The notes: generated by a model from the sequence alone, not told the origin. A stretch of DNA of 64,000 nt from Caldimonas mangrovi (GCF_023721835.1 NZ_JAMKFE010000008.1:62001-126000), one strand, 5' to 3'; shown: positions 28,924 to 40,825, numbered from the stretch's first letter. Made by a program: numbers and translations.

Positions 28924-29591
28924 TGTCTGATACCCCTGTTCCGCCCGACGCAAGCGCTACCGATCTGGATCTTCCTAACGAGGACACCGGTTCCGGCGGC
29001 GTGCCCGCGCGCAAGCGCCCCAAGCCGGGCGAGCGCCGCATCCAGATCCTGCAGACACTGGCGTCCATGCTGGAGCAGCCGGGGGCGGACCGCATCACGA
29101 CCGCCGCACTGGCGGCCCGCCTGGAAGTCAGCGAAGCGGCGTTGTATCGCCATTTCGCAAGCAAGGCCCAGATGTTCGAAGGGCTGATCGACTTTATCGA
29201 GCAAAGCGTCTTCACGCTGGTGAATCAGATTGTCGAACGCGACCCGCAGGGGGCGGTACAGGCTCAGAAGATCGCCGCCGTCGTGTTGCAATTCGGCGAA
29301 AAGAACCCGGGCATGACACGCGTGATGGTCGGCGACGCACTGGTCTTCGAGAACGAACGTCTGCTGGTGCGGATGAATCAGTTCTTCGACCGCATCGAGT
29401 CTCAGTTGCGGCAGAGCCTGCGCTCGGCGGCCGATGGCGCGGGCTCGATCTCGCCGACCGTCGATGCGGCCACGCTCGCGTCCGTGCTCACGAGTTTTAT
29501 CGTCGGGCGCCTGCAACGCTATGCGCGCTCGGGCTTCAAGCGTTCCCCGAGCGAGCACCTGGAGGCGAGCCTGCGGCTGCTGGTAGGCTGA
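28923..29591 (+). CDS. slmA: Nucleoid occlusion factor SlmA (TetR family)
   Basis: DNA-binding protein that blocks FtsZ ring formation over the nucleoid. The 222-residue product has a disordered acidic/basic N-terminus to about residue 35, then a TetR helix-turn-helix (RITTAALAARLEVSEAALYRHF) and a dimerisation domain with FGEKNPGMTRVMVGDALVFENERL, the block that distinguishes SlmA from ordinary TetR repressors. The ATG at 28923 overlaps the preceding stop by one base. The TetR family call is certain; the SlmA identity rests on these motifs and on synteny. Confidence 0.9.
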   Translation: MSDTPVPPDASATDLDLPNEDTGSGGVPARKRPKPGERRIQILQTLASMLEQPGADRITTAALAARLEVSEAALYRHFASKAQMFEGLIDFIEQSVFTLVNQIVERDPQGAVQAQKIAAVVLQFGEKNPGMTRVMVGDALVFENERLLVRMNQFFDRIESQLRQSLRSAADGAGSISPTVDAATLASVLTSFIVGRLQRYARSGFKRSPSEHLEASLRLLVG

Positions 29592-29640
29592 CCACCCGCA
29601 CCGCCCGACGCAGGGCGGTGACCAAGTCCCGACGCCTACG

Positions 29641-30294
29641 ATGCTTCCGATCGACGTGGCCGGGCAGCGGCTGGTGCTGCTGCCGGAGAAGGCCGCCTTC
29701 CTCCCCGATCATCACACTCTGCTGGTCGCCGACGCGCATGTCGGCAAGGCCGTCTCGTTTCGCCGCTGGGGCGTGCCCGTGCCACGGGGAACAACCGGCG
29801 AGACGCTGGATCGGCTGACGAGGTTGATCGATGCCATGGCGGCAACGCGGCTGGTGTTCCTGGGCGACTTCCTGCATTCACGCCGTGCACATGCGCCGTC
29901 GACGCTCGGTGCTCTGCATCGCTGGCGTGAACGGCATGCGGACCTCGAGGTGGTGCTGGTGCGCGGCAACCACGATGATCGCGCCGGCGATCCGCCCGCC
30001 ACCCTGGGTGTCCGTTGCGCCGATGAGCCCTGGCCGCTAGGCCCGCTCGCGCTGTGCCACCACCCCCGCCCGGTTGCCGGCCTCTATGCCTTGGCGGGTC
30101 ACCTGCACCCCTGCATCGGCCTGAGCGGGCGGGCCCGCGACAGGCTGCGCCTGCCGTGCTTCTGGTTTGGCCGCGACGTCGGTGTGATGCCGGCCTTCGG
30201 CAGCTTCACCGGCATGCATCCCGTGCCGGTCGCCGAAGGCGACCGGGTCTATGCGGTTGCCGACGCGCGGGTCGTGGCCATGCCGGCGGCTTGA
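29641..30294 (+). CDS. pdeM: PdeM-type metallophosphoesterase (ligase-associated endonuclease family)
   Basis: Calcineurin-like phosphoesterase of the ligase-associated DNA damage response group. The five metal-binding blocks are present: DAHVGK, GDFLH, GNHDD, CHHP and GHLHP. Length 217. Members are usually found with a DNA ligase, an exonuclease and an Lhr-type helicase; none of these is in the window, so the gene appears to be an orphan here. A weak ribosome-binding site precedes the ATG. Family assignment is good; a repair role is inferred only. Confidence 0.85.
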   Translation: MLPIDVAGQRLVLLPEKAAFLPDHHTLLVADAHVGKAVSFRRWGVPVPRGTTGETLDRLTRLIDAMAATRLVFLGDFLHSRRAHAPSTLGALHRWRERHADLEVVLVRGNHDDRAGDPPATLGVRCADEPWPLGPLALCHHPRPVAGLYALAGHLHPCIGLSGRARDRLRLPCFWFGRDVGVMPAFGSFTGMHPVPVAEGDRVYAVADARVVAMPAA

Positions 30295-30349
30295 GGCCGC
30301 TACACTGCGTGCCCACGTCCGTTCTGTTCCGTCGCCGGTTTCCTCAGAG

Positions 30350-31228
30350 ATGTCTGCTTCGCTTGAAAGCCTGATTGCCCGCGCCGAAGGGCTGCTGGCC
30401 CGCCTCGAGGCGGTGCTGCCGCATGCCGCGACGGCGCCCGATTGGTCCGCGTCCACTGCCTTCCGCTACCGCAAGCGCGCGGGCAGCGCCAGCATCGATC
30501 CGGTCCGACATGTTTCCGGTATCCGCCTCGACGATATCCGTGAGGTCGAGGGGCAGAAGGAGCGCCTGGTGCGCAACACCGCGCAGTTCGTCGCTGGCCG
30601 CAGCGCCAACAACGCGCTGCTGACCGGTGCTCGCGGCACGGGCAAGTCCTCGCTGATCAAGGCGTGCCTCAACGAATTCTCGACGCAGGGCCTGCGGCTG
30701 ATCGAGGTCGACAAGTCAGACCTCGTCGATCTGCCAGACATCGTCGATCTGGTGGCCGAACGTCCCGAGCGCTTCATCGTGTTCTGCGACGATCTGAGCT
30801 TCGACGAGGGCGAGCCGGGCTACAAGGCTCTCAAGTCCATCCTCGACGGCTCCGTGTCCGCCGCGACCGCCAACGTGCTGATTTACGCGACCTCCAACCG
30901 CCGCCACCTGCTGCCGGAGTACATGAAGGAGAACCTGACCTACCAGCACACCGAGGACGGCGAGGTGCACCCGGGTGAGGTCATCGAGGAGAAGATCTCG
31001 CTGTCCGAGCGCTTCGGGTTGTGGGTGAGCTTCTATCCGTTCAGCCAGGAAGAGTACCTGGTGATCGTCGCGCAGTGGCTGCGCAGCTTCGGCACCGATG
31101 AACGGGCGATTGCCGACGCGCGCCAGGAATCGCTCGTCTGGGCGCTCGAGCGCGGCTCGCGCTCGGGGCGGGTCGCCTACCAGTTTGCACGCGACTACGC
31201 GGGCCGGCGCGCGGAGGGCAAGGCATGA
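30350..31228 (+). CDS. DUF815 family AAA+ ATP-binding protein
   Basis: A 292-residue P-loop ATPase of the DUF815 family, function unknown. The N-terminal 60 residues are helical, then the Walker A GARGTGKSS and the Walker B RFIVFCDDLSF, sensor-1-like ATSNRRHLLPEYM and a C-terminal lid. There is no signal peptide. The ATG at 30350 follows CAGAG. The stop overlaps mutT by four bases (ATGA), so the two are translated together, a common pairing in Burkholderiales. Confidence 0.9.
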   Translation: MSASLESLIARAEGLLARLEAVLPHAATAPDWSASTAFRYRKRAGSASIDPVRHVSGIRLDDIREVEGQKERLVRNTAQFVAGRSANNALLTGARGTGKSSLIKACLNEFSTQGLRLIEVDKSDLVDLPDIVDLVAERPERFIVFCDDLSFDEGEPGYKALKSILDGSVSAATANVLIYATSNRRHLLPEYMKENLTYQHTEDGEVHPGEVIEEKISLSERFGLWVSFYPFSQEEYLVIVAQWLRSFGTDERAIADARQESLVWALERGSRSGRVAYQFARDYAGRRAEGKA

Positions 31229-31650
31229 GCGAGCGGGAGCCGGTCGCCGTGGCCGTCGGCGTGCTGATCGACCCCGAGGGGCGCTTTCTGCTGACCTCGC
31301 GTCCGCATGGCAAGGTCTACGCCGGCTATTGGGAATTCCCGGGCGGCAAGCTCGAAGCTGGCGAAAGCGTCGAGCAGGCCTTGCGTCGCGAGCTGCATGA
31401 GGAACTCGGCGTGACGATCGGCCCGGCCCACCCGTGGAAGGTCGAGATGCACGACTACCCGCACGCGCTGGTACGGCTGCATTTCTGCAAGGTCTACCAG
31501 TGGAGCGGCGATTTCGAGATGCGCGAGCAGCAGGCCATGGCGTGGCAGACGCTGCCGGTCGAGGTGGCTCCCGTGCTGCCCGGCACACTGCCGGTGCTGC
31601 GCTGGTTTGCCGAGGAGCGCGGCTTCGAGGGGGCGACGCACGCCGGGTGA
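31225..31650 (+). CDS. mutT: NUDIX hydrolase, 8-oxo-dGTP diphosphatase MutT type
   Basis: Sanitises the nucleotide pool by hydrolysing 8-oxo-dGTP. The Nudix box GGKLEAGESVEQALRREL-HEELG is at about residues 41-63 and complete. The 141-residue length and the YWEFPGGK motif fit MutT. It starts on the ATGA overlap with the DUF815 gene and is convergent with yacG. Confidence 0.92.
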   Translation: MSEREPVAVAVGVLIDPEGRFLLTSRPHGKVYAGYWEFPGGKLEAGESVEQALRRELHEELGVTIGPAHPWKVEMHDYPHALVRLHFCKVYQWSGDFEMREQQAMAWQTLPVEVAPVLPGTLPVLRWFAEERGFEGATHAG

Positions 31651-31690
31651 AAGGGCTAGCAGGTTGCGCGAAAAACGCGCTCCGGGACGC

Positions 31691-31903
31691 TCAATGAGGA
31701 CCGTGCGGCTCGTCGTCCGACAGGTCTTGCGTGTCGGGCTTGGCTTCGACGCGATAGCTCTCGCTGGCCCAGGCACCGAAGTCGATGTTCTTGCAGCGCT
31801 CGCTGCAAAACGGCCGATAGGGGTTGTCGGGCGAATAGAGGCTGTCGCCCGCGCAGGTGGGGCAGCGCACGACGCGGCCCGCCGCGTTCTTCGTCTTGCT
31901 CAT
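31691..31903 (-). CDS. yacG: DNA gyrase inhibitor YacG (zinc protein)
   Basis: A 70-residue zinc-ribbon protein that in E. coli binds GyrB and inhibits gyrase. The ligands are CPTC and CSERC in a sequence of the form C-x2-C-x15-C-x3-C. The C-terminal 25 residues are acidic and disordered. It starts one base after the zapD stop and is the last gene of the pilB-pilC-pilD-coaE-zapD-yacG run. Confidence 0.95.
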   Translation of the reverse strand: MSKTKNAAGRVVRCPTCAGDSLYSPDNPYRPFCSERCKNIDFGAWASESYRVEAKPDTQDLSDDEPHGPH

Positions 31904-31904
31904 C

Positions 31905-32660
31905 TCAACAAAGCGTCAGTTCGAACGAAACATCCTCGTCACCGGCCGGGCGCAGTCGGCCTTCCGGGTCTTGCCGCATCAGCCGGATCGACACCATCAG
32001 CCGGTGGCCGCTGATCTCGGGCACCACGCCGAGGGCCGGGTCGATGCGCACCCGCAGCAACTGGAAGGTGCGGCCGGCCGGCAGGCTCTGCTGGTACTGG
32101 CCATGCTGCGCGACCACCTTGTGCGGCATGCCGGAATCGCGCAGCAGCGCGAGCAGCACCTTCAGCGCCTCGGCCAACGGCGTCAGCGTCGAGATCCAGT
32201 GCTGCAGGTCGGCCTGCCGGCGGGCAGCGGGCAGGTGCTGCCACGCGTAGTAGGCCGGCAGATCGAACTCGCAGGTGCCGCCCGGAATGCTGATGCGGCT
32301 GCGGATGCTCATCAGCCATTCGTTGGTCGTCAAGGAATGGCCGGCCTTGCCCGGCAGCTCGTTGAGGCCGTTGAAGGCATGGTCGATGCGCGCCACCACG
32401 TCGTCGAGCACACGCTCGGAGATCGACGGGTTGCCGCGAAAGGCGTTGAGCTGCGCCTTCTGGCGCTCCAGGTCCTTCAGCAGGTCGGACTTCAGGTCGG
32501 CGCGCGATGCGACATCGATGATCTCGAACATGGTCGCCAGCGCATAGTGGTGGTCCACCGCCGCTTCCCGGGGCATCAACTGGCCGAGCCGGTCGAACAG
32601 GTGCTCGAGCCTGAGCATCGTGCGGATGCTCTCGTTGAAGGGGTATTCGTACAGAGTCAA
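31905..32660 (-). CDS. zapD: Cell division protein ZapD
   Basis: Cross-links FtsZ filaments at the division ring. The 251-residue product starts LTLYEYPFNESIRTMLRLE if the TTG at 32658-32660 is used; this keeps the conserved LYEYPFNE block and has GAGGAA upstream. The first in-frame ATG inside lies after that block, and the ATG further out adds 19 unconserved residues. The sequence also shows GRFQQxLP-like QQSLPAGRTFQLLRVRI and GHRLMVSIRLM. Synteny with coaE and yacG supports the call. The start codon is the uncertain part. Confidence 0.9.
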   Translation of the reverse strand: MTLYEYPFNESIRTMLRLEHLFDRLGQLMPREAAVDHHYALATMFEIIDVASRADLKSDLLKDLERQKAQLNAFRGNPSISERVLDDVVARIDHAFNGLNELPGKAGHSLTTNEWLMSIRSRISIPGGTCEFDLPAYYAWQHLPAARRQADLQHWISTLTPLAEALKVLLALLRDSGMPHKVVAQHGQYQQSLPAGRTFQLLRVRIDPALGVVPEISGHRLMVSIRLMRQDPEGRLRPAGDEDVSFELTLC

Positions 32661-32762
32661 GGCAGGATTCCTCGGGCTTGCTCGTCGGCGAAGGCCGCAA
32701 GCGAAACCTCGCGGCATTGTTTCACAGCCCGACGGCCGGGACCAAGGGTGCGACAGACTCGG

Positions 32763-33371
32763 TTACGGTCGAGACGGCTGCCAGAAGTTCCACAACCCGG
32801 CGACTTGTGCCCGCAACTGCTCCAGCGAGACGCCGTCGTTGCAGATGACGGCATCGGCCGCCGCGAGCCGGCGGGGCCGCGAGGCCTGCTGAGAAATGAT
32901 GCGCTCGACCTCGTCCGGTGCAAGCTGCGAGCGCCGGGTGACGCGCTCGACCTGTGTCGCCGCACTGCAATCGACCACCAGCACCCGGTCGACCAGCGCG
33001 CGCCAGCGGCCGGACTCGACGAGCAGCGGCACGTCGAACACGACGGCCTGGCCCGAAGTCGCCAATGCGGCACGGCGCACTGTTTCGGCGCCGATCAACG
33101 GGTGGAGCAGTTGTTCCAGTCGATGGCGTGCCGCCGGCTCGCGGAACACGAGCTCGCGCATGCGGGCACGATCCAATGCGCCGCTCGCATCGATGTAATC
33201 AGCGCCGAAGCTGGCCGAGATGGCCGAGATGGCCGGGCCGCCCGGCGCGGTCAGCTGGCGCGAGATGGCGTCGGTGTCGACGACCAGCGCACCCAGCTCG
33301 CCGAGCATGTGCGCGACGGTACTCTTGCCGCTGCCGATGCCGCCCGTCAGGCCCACACGCAGCCTGCTCAT
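32763..33371 (-). CDS. coaE: Dephospho-CoA kinase
   Basis: Last step of coenzyme A synthesis: phosphorylates the 3'-hydroxyl of dephospho-CoA. The P-loop GLTGGIGSGKST is at 7-18, DTDAISRQL binds substrate, and the CoA domain has HPLI and FDVPLLVESG. Length 202 is standard. It begins ten bases after pilD stops, the usual pil-coaE arrangement. Confidence 0.95.
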   Translation of the reverse strand: MSRLRVGLTGGIGSGKSTVAHMLGELGALVVDTDAISRQLTAPGGPAISAISASFGADYIDASGALDRARMRELVFREPAARHRLEQLLHPLIGAETVRRAALATSGQAVVFDVPLLVESGRWRALVDRVLVVDCSAATQVERVTRRSQLAPDEVERIISQQASRPRRLAAADAVICNDGVSLEQLRAQVAGLWNFWQPSRP

Positions 33372-33381
33372 GGCCTTGCGC

Positions 33382-34236
33382 TCAATACCAACCGAGCCAG
33401 CCGGCGACCGTCTCGGGCCCGATCAGGAACACCGCAATGCCGGCACCGGCGAGGAAGGGGCCGAAAGGCACATACCGGCCTTCGCGCAGGGCGCCACCCG
33501 CTTTCATGGCGACACCGACCACCGTGCCGAGCACCGATGCGCCGATCAGGATCGGCAGCAGCATCGTCGGCCCCAGCCAGGCGCCGAGCGCGGCGAGCAG
33601 CTTGAAGTCGCCGAAGCCCATGCCCTCCTTGCCGGTGGTGAGCTTGAAGAGCCAGTACACCGCCCACAGCGACAGGTAACCGCCGACGGCACCCCACAGT
33701 GCCGAGGTCAGCGGAATGTTCCAGCCGAGCGCTGCGGCGATGAGTCCGGCCCACAGCAGCGGCAGCGTCATATCGTCCGGCAACAGCGTCGTGTCCCAGT
33801 CGATGAAGGTCAGCGCCACCAGCGTCGCGATGGCCGCGCACCACAGCAAAGCGACCGGCTGAGGGCCCAGTTTCCAGGCCGTCAGCGCAAAGAGTGCGCC
33901 GGTCAGCAATTCGACGAACGGGTACCGCGCCGAGATGCGGGTCTTGCAGTTCGAGCACCGGCCTTTCAGCAGCACCCAGCCGAGCACAGGAATGTTCTCG
34001 TACCAGCGGATCATGTGCCCGCACTGCGGGCAGCGCGAACGCGGCCGTATCAGGTTGAAGGGCGGGCCATCCTCAGGCAGAGGCTGGTCCAGCATTTCGG
34101 CGCAGTCGCGCTTCCATTGCCGCTCGAGCATGACCGGCAAACGATGGATCACGACGTTGAGAAAGCTGCCGATGCAGGCCCCGAGCACGCCCAGGGCGGC
34201 TGGCGAGAGCCACCAGCCCCAAAGTTCTGTGGTCAT
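33382..34236 (-). CDS. pilD: Type IV prepilin peptidase / N-methyltransferase
   Basis: Inner-membrane aspartyl protease that cleaves type IV prepilin and pseudopilin leaders and methylates the new N-terminus. The cytoplasmic zinc-binding tetracysteine is Cys69, Cys72, Cys94 and Cys97. Active-site aspartates lie in FIDWDTTLLPDD (around 146) and GMGFGD (210). Eight hydrophobic segments. Length 284. It sits 12 bp after pilC and before coaE. Confidence 0.95.
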   Translation of the reverse strand: MTTELWGWWLSPAALGVLGACIGSFLNVVIHRLPVMLERQWKRDCAEMLDQPLPEDGPPFNLIRPRSRCPQCGHMIRWYENIPVLGWVLLKGRCSNCKTRISARYPFVELLTGALFALTAWKLGPQPVALLWCAAIATLVALTFIDWDTTLLPDDMTLPLLWAGLIAAALGWNIPLTSALWGAVGGYLSLWAVYWLFKLTTGKEGMGFGDFKLLAALGAWLGPTMLLPILIGASVLGTVVGVAMKAGGALREGRYVPFGPFLAGAGIAVFLIGPETVAGWLGWY

Positions 34237-34248
34237 CGTTGCGATCGC

Positions 34249-35469
34249 TCAGACCACCTGGCCCAGCTTGAAGATCGGCAGGTACATCGAGACGACGATA
34301 CCGCCGATGATGGTGCCGAGCACCACGATGATGATCGGCTCCATCAGGCTGGACAAGCCCTTGACGGCCTCGTCCACTTCTTCTTCGTAGAACTCGGCCG
34401 ACTTGTTCAGCATGTGGTCGATCGAGCCTGATTCCTCACCGATGGCGCACATTTGGAGCACCATGTTCGGGAAGATGCCGGTGGTCTGCATCGACATTGT
34501 CAGACTCGAGCCGGTGGAGACGTCTTTCTGGATCTTCTCGGTGGCTTCGGCGAAGACGGCATTGCCGGAGGCACCGCCCACGGAGTCGAGGGCTTCGACG
34601 AGTGGCACCCCGGCTGCGAACATCGTCGCCAAGGTACGCGTCCAGCGAGCGACCGCCGATTTGTAGACCAGATCGCCGAACACGGGCATTTTGAGCAACA
34701 GCCGGTCCATGGTTTTCTGCATCTTCTCGGATCGCTTCCACGATTCGAGGAAGAAGTAGGTGCCCCCGATCAGCACGCCGAAGATCAGCCACCAGTACGC
34801 GACGAAGATCTCCGACATGCCCATTACCACCAGCGTCGGGGCTGGCAGGTCGGCGCCGAACGAGGTGAACACTTCCTTGAACGCCGGAATCACGAAAATC
34901 ATGATCACTGCAACGACGATGAACGCCACGACCAACACCGCGACCGGGTAGATCAGTGCTGACTTGATCTTGGCCTTGATCGCCAGGGTTTTCTCCTGAT
35001 AGGTGGCCAGGCGCTCGAGCAGCGTCTCGAGAATGCCGGCGGCTTCGCCGGCCTCAACCAGGTTGCAGTAGAGCGCGTCGAAGTACAGCGGGTGCTTGCG
35101 GAACGCTGAAGACAGGCTGGTGCCGGTCTCGACATCGGTGCGGATGTCGTTCAGCAAGCGCGTGAGCTTGGGGTTGGTGCTGCCCCGCCCGACGATGTCG
35201 AAGGCCTGCAGCAGCGGCACGCCGGCACGCATCATCGTCGCCAACTGCCGCGTGAACACGGCGATGTCCTTCAGCTTGATGGACTTGCCGCCGCTCAGTC
35301 TGCGCTTCTTGACCTTGGTGACCAGCACGCCCTGTCGGCGCAGGCTGGCGCTGACCATCGCTTCGCCGCCGGCGCGCATCTCGCCGCGCACGAGCTTGCC
35401 GTTGCGGTCCTTGCCTTCCCACTCGAAAACGATGTCTTGTATCTTCTTCGCCGCAGCAGCAGTTGCCAT
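34249..35469 (-). CDS. pilC: Type IV pilus inner-membrane platform protein PilC
   Basis: Polytopic platform protein of the type IV pilus, connecting the assembly ATPase to the pilin machinery. The two repeated cytoplasmic T2SSF domains are visible: FTRQLATMMRAGVPLLQAFD and ARWTRTLATMFAAGVPLVEALD. Membrane segments are at about 185-205, 235-255 and 385-402. The ATG at 35467-35469 has GGAGG six bases upstream; a start nine codons earlier is not preferred. Length 406. Confidence 0.95.
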   Translation of the reverse strand: MATAAAAKKIQDIVFEWEGKDRNGKLVRGEMRAGGEAMVSASLRRQGVLVTKVKKRRLSGGKSIKLKDIAVFTRQLATMMRAGVPLLQAFDIVGRGSTNPKLTRLLNDIRTDVETGTSLSSAFRKHPLYFDALYCNLVEAGEAAGILETLLERLATYQEKTLAIKAKIKSALIYPVAVLVVAFIVVAVIMIFVIPAFKEVFTSFGADLPAPTLVVMGMSEIFVAYWWLIFGVLIGGTYFFLESWKRSEKMQKTMDRLLLKMPVFGDLVYKSAVARWTRTLATMFAAGVPLVEALDSVGGASGNAVFAEATEKIQKDVSTGSSLTMSMQTTGIFPNMVLQMCAIGEESGSIDHMLNKSAEFYEEEVDEAVKGLSSLMEPIIIVVLGTIIGGIVVSMYLPIFKLGQVV

Positions 35470-35515
35470 AGTGCCTCCGGGGCTCACCGTCCCCAACCGT
35501 CGGTGTCTCTCGTGT

Positions 35516-37237
<1,722 letters not shown>

Positions 37238-37412
37238 GGATCGGGGAATCTCGGGGCAAGGCGAGCAAAACTGCTCAAAATCCGCCTTGTTCAGGCACCA
37301 AAAGCCGGCGAATCATCGCTGATTCACTGGGCACTGTAAACCTGCCGAACCAGGGAAGACCGTGCAAAAACCGCAGCTTGGCGGCAAATCGAGCACGGCG
37401 AGAAAAAAGATC

Positions 37413-37489
37413 TGGTCGGGGTGAGAGGATTCGAACCTCCGGCCTCTACGTCCCGAACGTAGCGCTCTACCAGGCTAAGCTACACCCCG
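37413..37489 (-). tRNA. tRNA-Pro (anticodon CGG)
   Basis: A 77-nt cloverleaf on the minus strand with acceptor CGGGGTG/CACCCCG, anticodon loop TTCGGGA giving CGG, T-loop TTCGAAT and an encoded CCA. A run of six T follows on the same strand (37403-37408), likely acting as its end. Confidence 0.97.
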
Positions 37490-37552
37490 TGGTTGTGTCC
37501 GGCAGCGGACGGCTCGATCAAAGAACCTGCCGCTGCCCCGCTCTGACCAGTC

Positions 37553-38554
37553 TCATGACGAGCGGTCGATCGAGCGAACGCATAATTCTAGCAGAGCTTC
37601 GCGATAAGGCGAAGAGGGCAATGCATCGAGTGCCTGCCGAGCCCGTTGCGCCTCTGCGCGCGCCGCCTCACGGGTGGCTTCCAGCGCACCGGTCTGCGAG
37701 ACGATGCGTATGATCTCCGGCAGCCGCTCGACTTCTCCGTGCTCGATCGCTGCACGGATGAGCAGGCGCTGCTCCGGCGTGCCGCGGTTCATTGCCAGCA
37801 GCAGAGGCAGCGTCGGTTTGCCTTCGCGCAAGTCGTCGCCGACATTCTTGCCCAATTCTGCGGTCGAGCCTTCGTAGTCCAACACGTCGTCGATCAACTG
37901 GAAGGCCGTGCCGAGCGAGCGGCCGTAGTCGGCGCAGGCTTCTTCGACGGACGGCGGTGCGCCGGCCAGCACGGCGCCGAGTTGCGCGCTTGCCTCGAAC
38001 AGTTTTGCTGTCTTGTAGCGGATGACCTTGAGGTAGGCGGGCACGTCGATGTCCGGATCGTGCATGTTCAGCAGCTGCAGGACCTCGCCTTCGGCGATCA
38101 CGTTGGTGGCATCGGCGAGCACTTCCAGCACGCGCATGCGGTCGACCGACACCATCATCTGGAAGGCGCGCGAATAGAGGAAGTCGCCGACCAGCACACT
38201 GGCGGCGTTGCCGAACAGCGCGTTGGCCGTTTCCCGTCCGCGCCGCAGTTGCGACTCGTCGACCACGTCGTCGTGCAGCAGTGTGGCGGTATGGATGAAT
38301 TCGACCACTGCCGCCAGTTCGTGCCGCTCGCGCCCCGTGAAGCCGAGTGCGTTGGCCACCAGCAGCACCAGCATGGGCCGGATGCGTTTGCCGCCCGCGT
38401 TGACGATGTAGTGCGAGATCTGGTTGATCAGGACCACCTCGGATGCCAGCCGCTCACGGATCAGGGCATCGACCTCTGCCATCTCGTGGGCGACGATCGC
38501 CAGTGCGCTGGCGGGATTCTTGGAGCCGAGAGCAGAAGAGGAGGCGGGCGACAC
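37553..38554 (-). CDS. ispB: Polyprenyl diphosphate synthase (probable octaprenyl)
   Basis: Builds the isoprenoid side chain of ubiquinone. Both aspartate-rich motifs are complete: DDVVD at 95-99 and DDVLD at 222-226, with GGKRIRP near 54. Length 333. The start is GTG (38552-38554). Octaprenyl is the usual chain in Burkholderiales; the sequence alone does not fix chain length. It is divergent from rplU, the standard ispB-rplU-rpmA order. Confidence 0.94.
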   Translation of the reverse strand: MSPASSSALGSKNPASALAIVAHEMAEVDALIRERLASEVVLINQISHYIVNAGGKRIRPMLVLLVANALGFTGRERHELAAVVEFIHTATLLHDDVVDESQLRRGRETANALFGNAASVLVGDFLYSRAFQMMVSVDRMRVLEVLADATNVIAEGEVLQLLNMHDPDIDVPAYLKVIRYKTAKLFEASAQLGAVLAGAPPSVEEACADYGRSLGTAFQLIDDVLDYEGSTAELGKNVGDDLREGKPTLPLLLAMNRGTPEQRLLIRAAIEHGEVERLPEIIRIVSQTGALEATREAARAEAQRARQALDALPSSPYREALLELCVRSIDRSS

Positions 38555-38580
38555 GAGAGGCCTTGTAGCGGAATCGCGGA

Positions 38581-38586
38581 ATTATA
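38581..38586 (-). promoter_or_regulatory. Candidate -10 element for ispB
   Basis: A perfect TATAAT lies 26 bases before the ispB start codon on the minus strand. The GC-rich region at -35 has no recognisable hexamer. Confidence 0.45.
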
Positions 38587-38658
38587 GGGAGCGGTCCGGC
38601 CCCCGCGGACAGGCGTGAGACGCTCCCGACCGCCTGGTGCTGCAGGCTGGTGGTCGCG

Positions 38659-38667
38659 TGCTACAAT
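38659..38667 (+). promoter_or_regulatory. Extended -10 promoter for rplU-rpmA
   Basis: TGCTACAAT is an extended -10 (TG-N-TACAAT), which can work with the weak -35 seen here. Transcription would begin near 38674, leaving a leader of about 100 bases. Confidence 0.55.
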
Positions 38668-38680
38668 CGCCGGCTCGGTC

Positions 38681-38760
38681 CAAAAGGCCGGGTTTCCTTT
38701 TGTCCGATGAAAGTTCAGGCCAGCTAGGCCTGTCGTGTTGAATCCAGGCCTGTGGGCCTG
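38681..38760 (+). promoter_or_regulatory. rplU leader with three hairpins, two sharing the same stem
   Basis: Hairpin 1 pairs CAAAAGG (38681-38687) with CCTTTTG (38696-38702). Hairpins 2 and 3 each use the stem CAGGCC/GGCCTG: 38716-38721 with 38727-38732, and 38745-38750 with 38755-38760. The last ends two bases before the rplU ribosome-binding site AGGGG. Ribosomal-protein leaders often bind their own product; whether this one does is an inference. Confidence 0.5.
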
Positions 38761-38772
38761 TAAGGGGCTGAT

Positions 38773-39084
38773 ATGTACGCGGTCATAAAAACCGGTGGCA
38801 AACAGTACAAGGTTGCTGCTGGCGAAAAGATCAAGATAGAACAGATTGCTGCGGAAGTTGGCCAAGAGATCGTGATCGACCAGGTTCTCGCCGTGGGTAA
38901 CGGTGCCGAACTGCAGGTGGGCACGCCCTTGGTTGCCGGTGCTAGCGTCAAGGCCACGGTGGTGGCGCATGGCAAGCACGACAAGGTGCGCATCTTCAAG
39001 ATGCGCCGTCGCAAGCATTACCAGAAGCACCAGGGTCATCGCCAGACCTACACCGAGCTTCAGATCAGCGCCGTGAGCGCCTGA
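38773..39084 (+). CDS. rplU: 50S ribosomal protein L21
   Basis: Large-subunit protein bL21, 103 residues, starting [23 protein letters not shown] and ending [23 protein letters not shown]; the [14 protein letters not shown]-type block is diagnostic. AAGGGG lies five bases before the ATG. It is followed by rpmA after 35 bp in the same operon. Confidence 0.99.
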   Translation: MYAVIKTGGKQYKVAAGEKIKIEQIAAEVGQEIVIDQVLAVGNGAELQVGTPLVAGASVKATVVAHGKHDKVRIFKMRRRKHYQKHQGHRQTYTELQISAVSA

Positions 39085-39119
39085 TCGTCGCCGGGCACAG
39101 TTCAAGGAGTTAATCAACC

Positions 39120-39377
39120 ATGGCACAGAAAAAAGGCGGCGGTTCCACCCGGAACGGCCGCGACTCTCAACCGAAGATGCTGGGCGTGAAGGTGTTCGGC
39201 GGCCAGGTCGTCCCGGCCGGTTCGATCATCGTGCGCCAGCGCGGCACCCGCTTCCATGCCGGCACCAATGTCGGCACCGGCCGCGACCACACCCTGTTTG
39301 CGCTGGTCGACGGCCAGGTGTCCTTCGACGTGAAGGGCTCGCAGAACCGCAAGGTCGTGATCGTCACGCCGGTCTGA
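39120..39377 (+). CDS. rpmA: 50S ribosomal protein L27
   Basis: Large-subunit protein bL27, 85 residues. The N-terminus [16 protein letters not shown] reaches toward the peptidyl-transferase centre; there is no cleavable extension. [20 protein letters not shown] is diagnostic. AAGGAG precedes the ATG by about ten bases. A hairpin follows at 39406. Confidence 0.99.
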   Translation: MAQKKGGGSTRNGRDSQPKMLGVKVFGGQVVPAGSIIVRQRGTRFHAGTNVGTGRDHTLFALVDGQVSFDVKGSQNRKVVIVTPV

Positions 39378-40793
<1,416 letters not shown>

Positions 40794-40825
40794 CTCCCTT
40801 TCTCGCTTTCGAATCGGGTCCCTTC

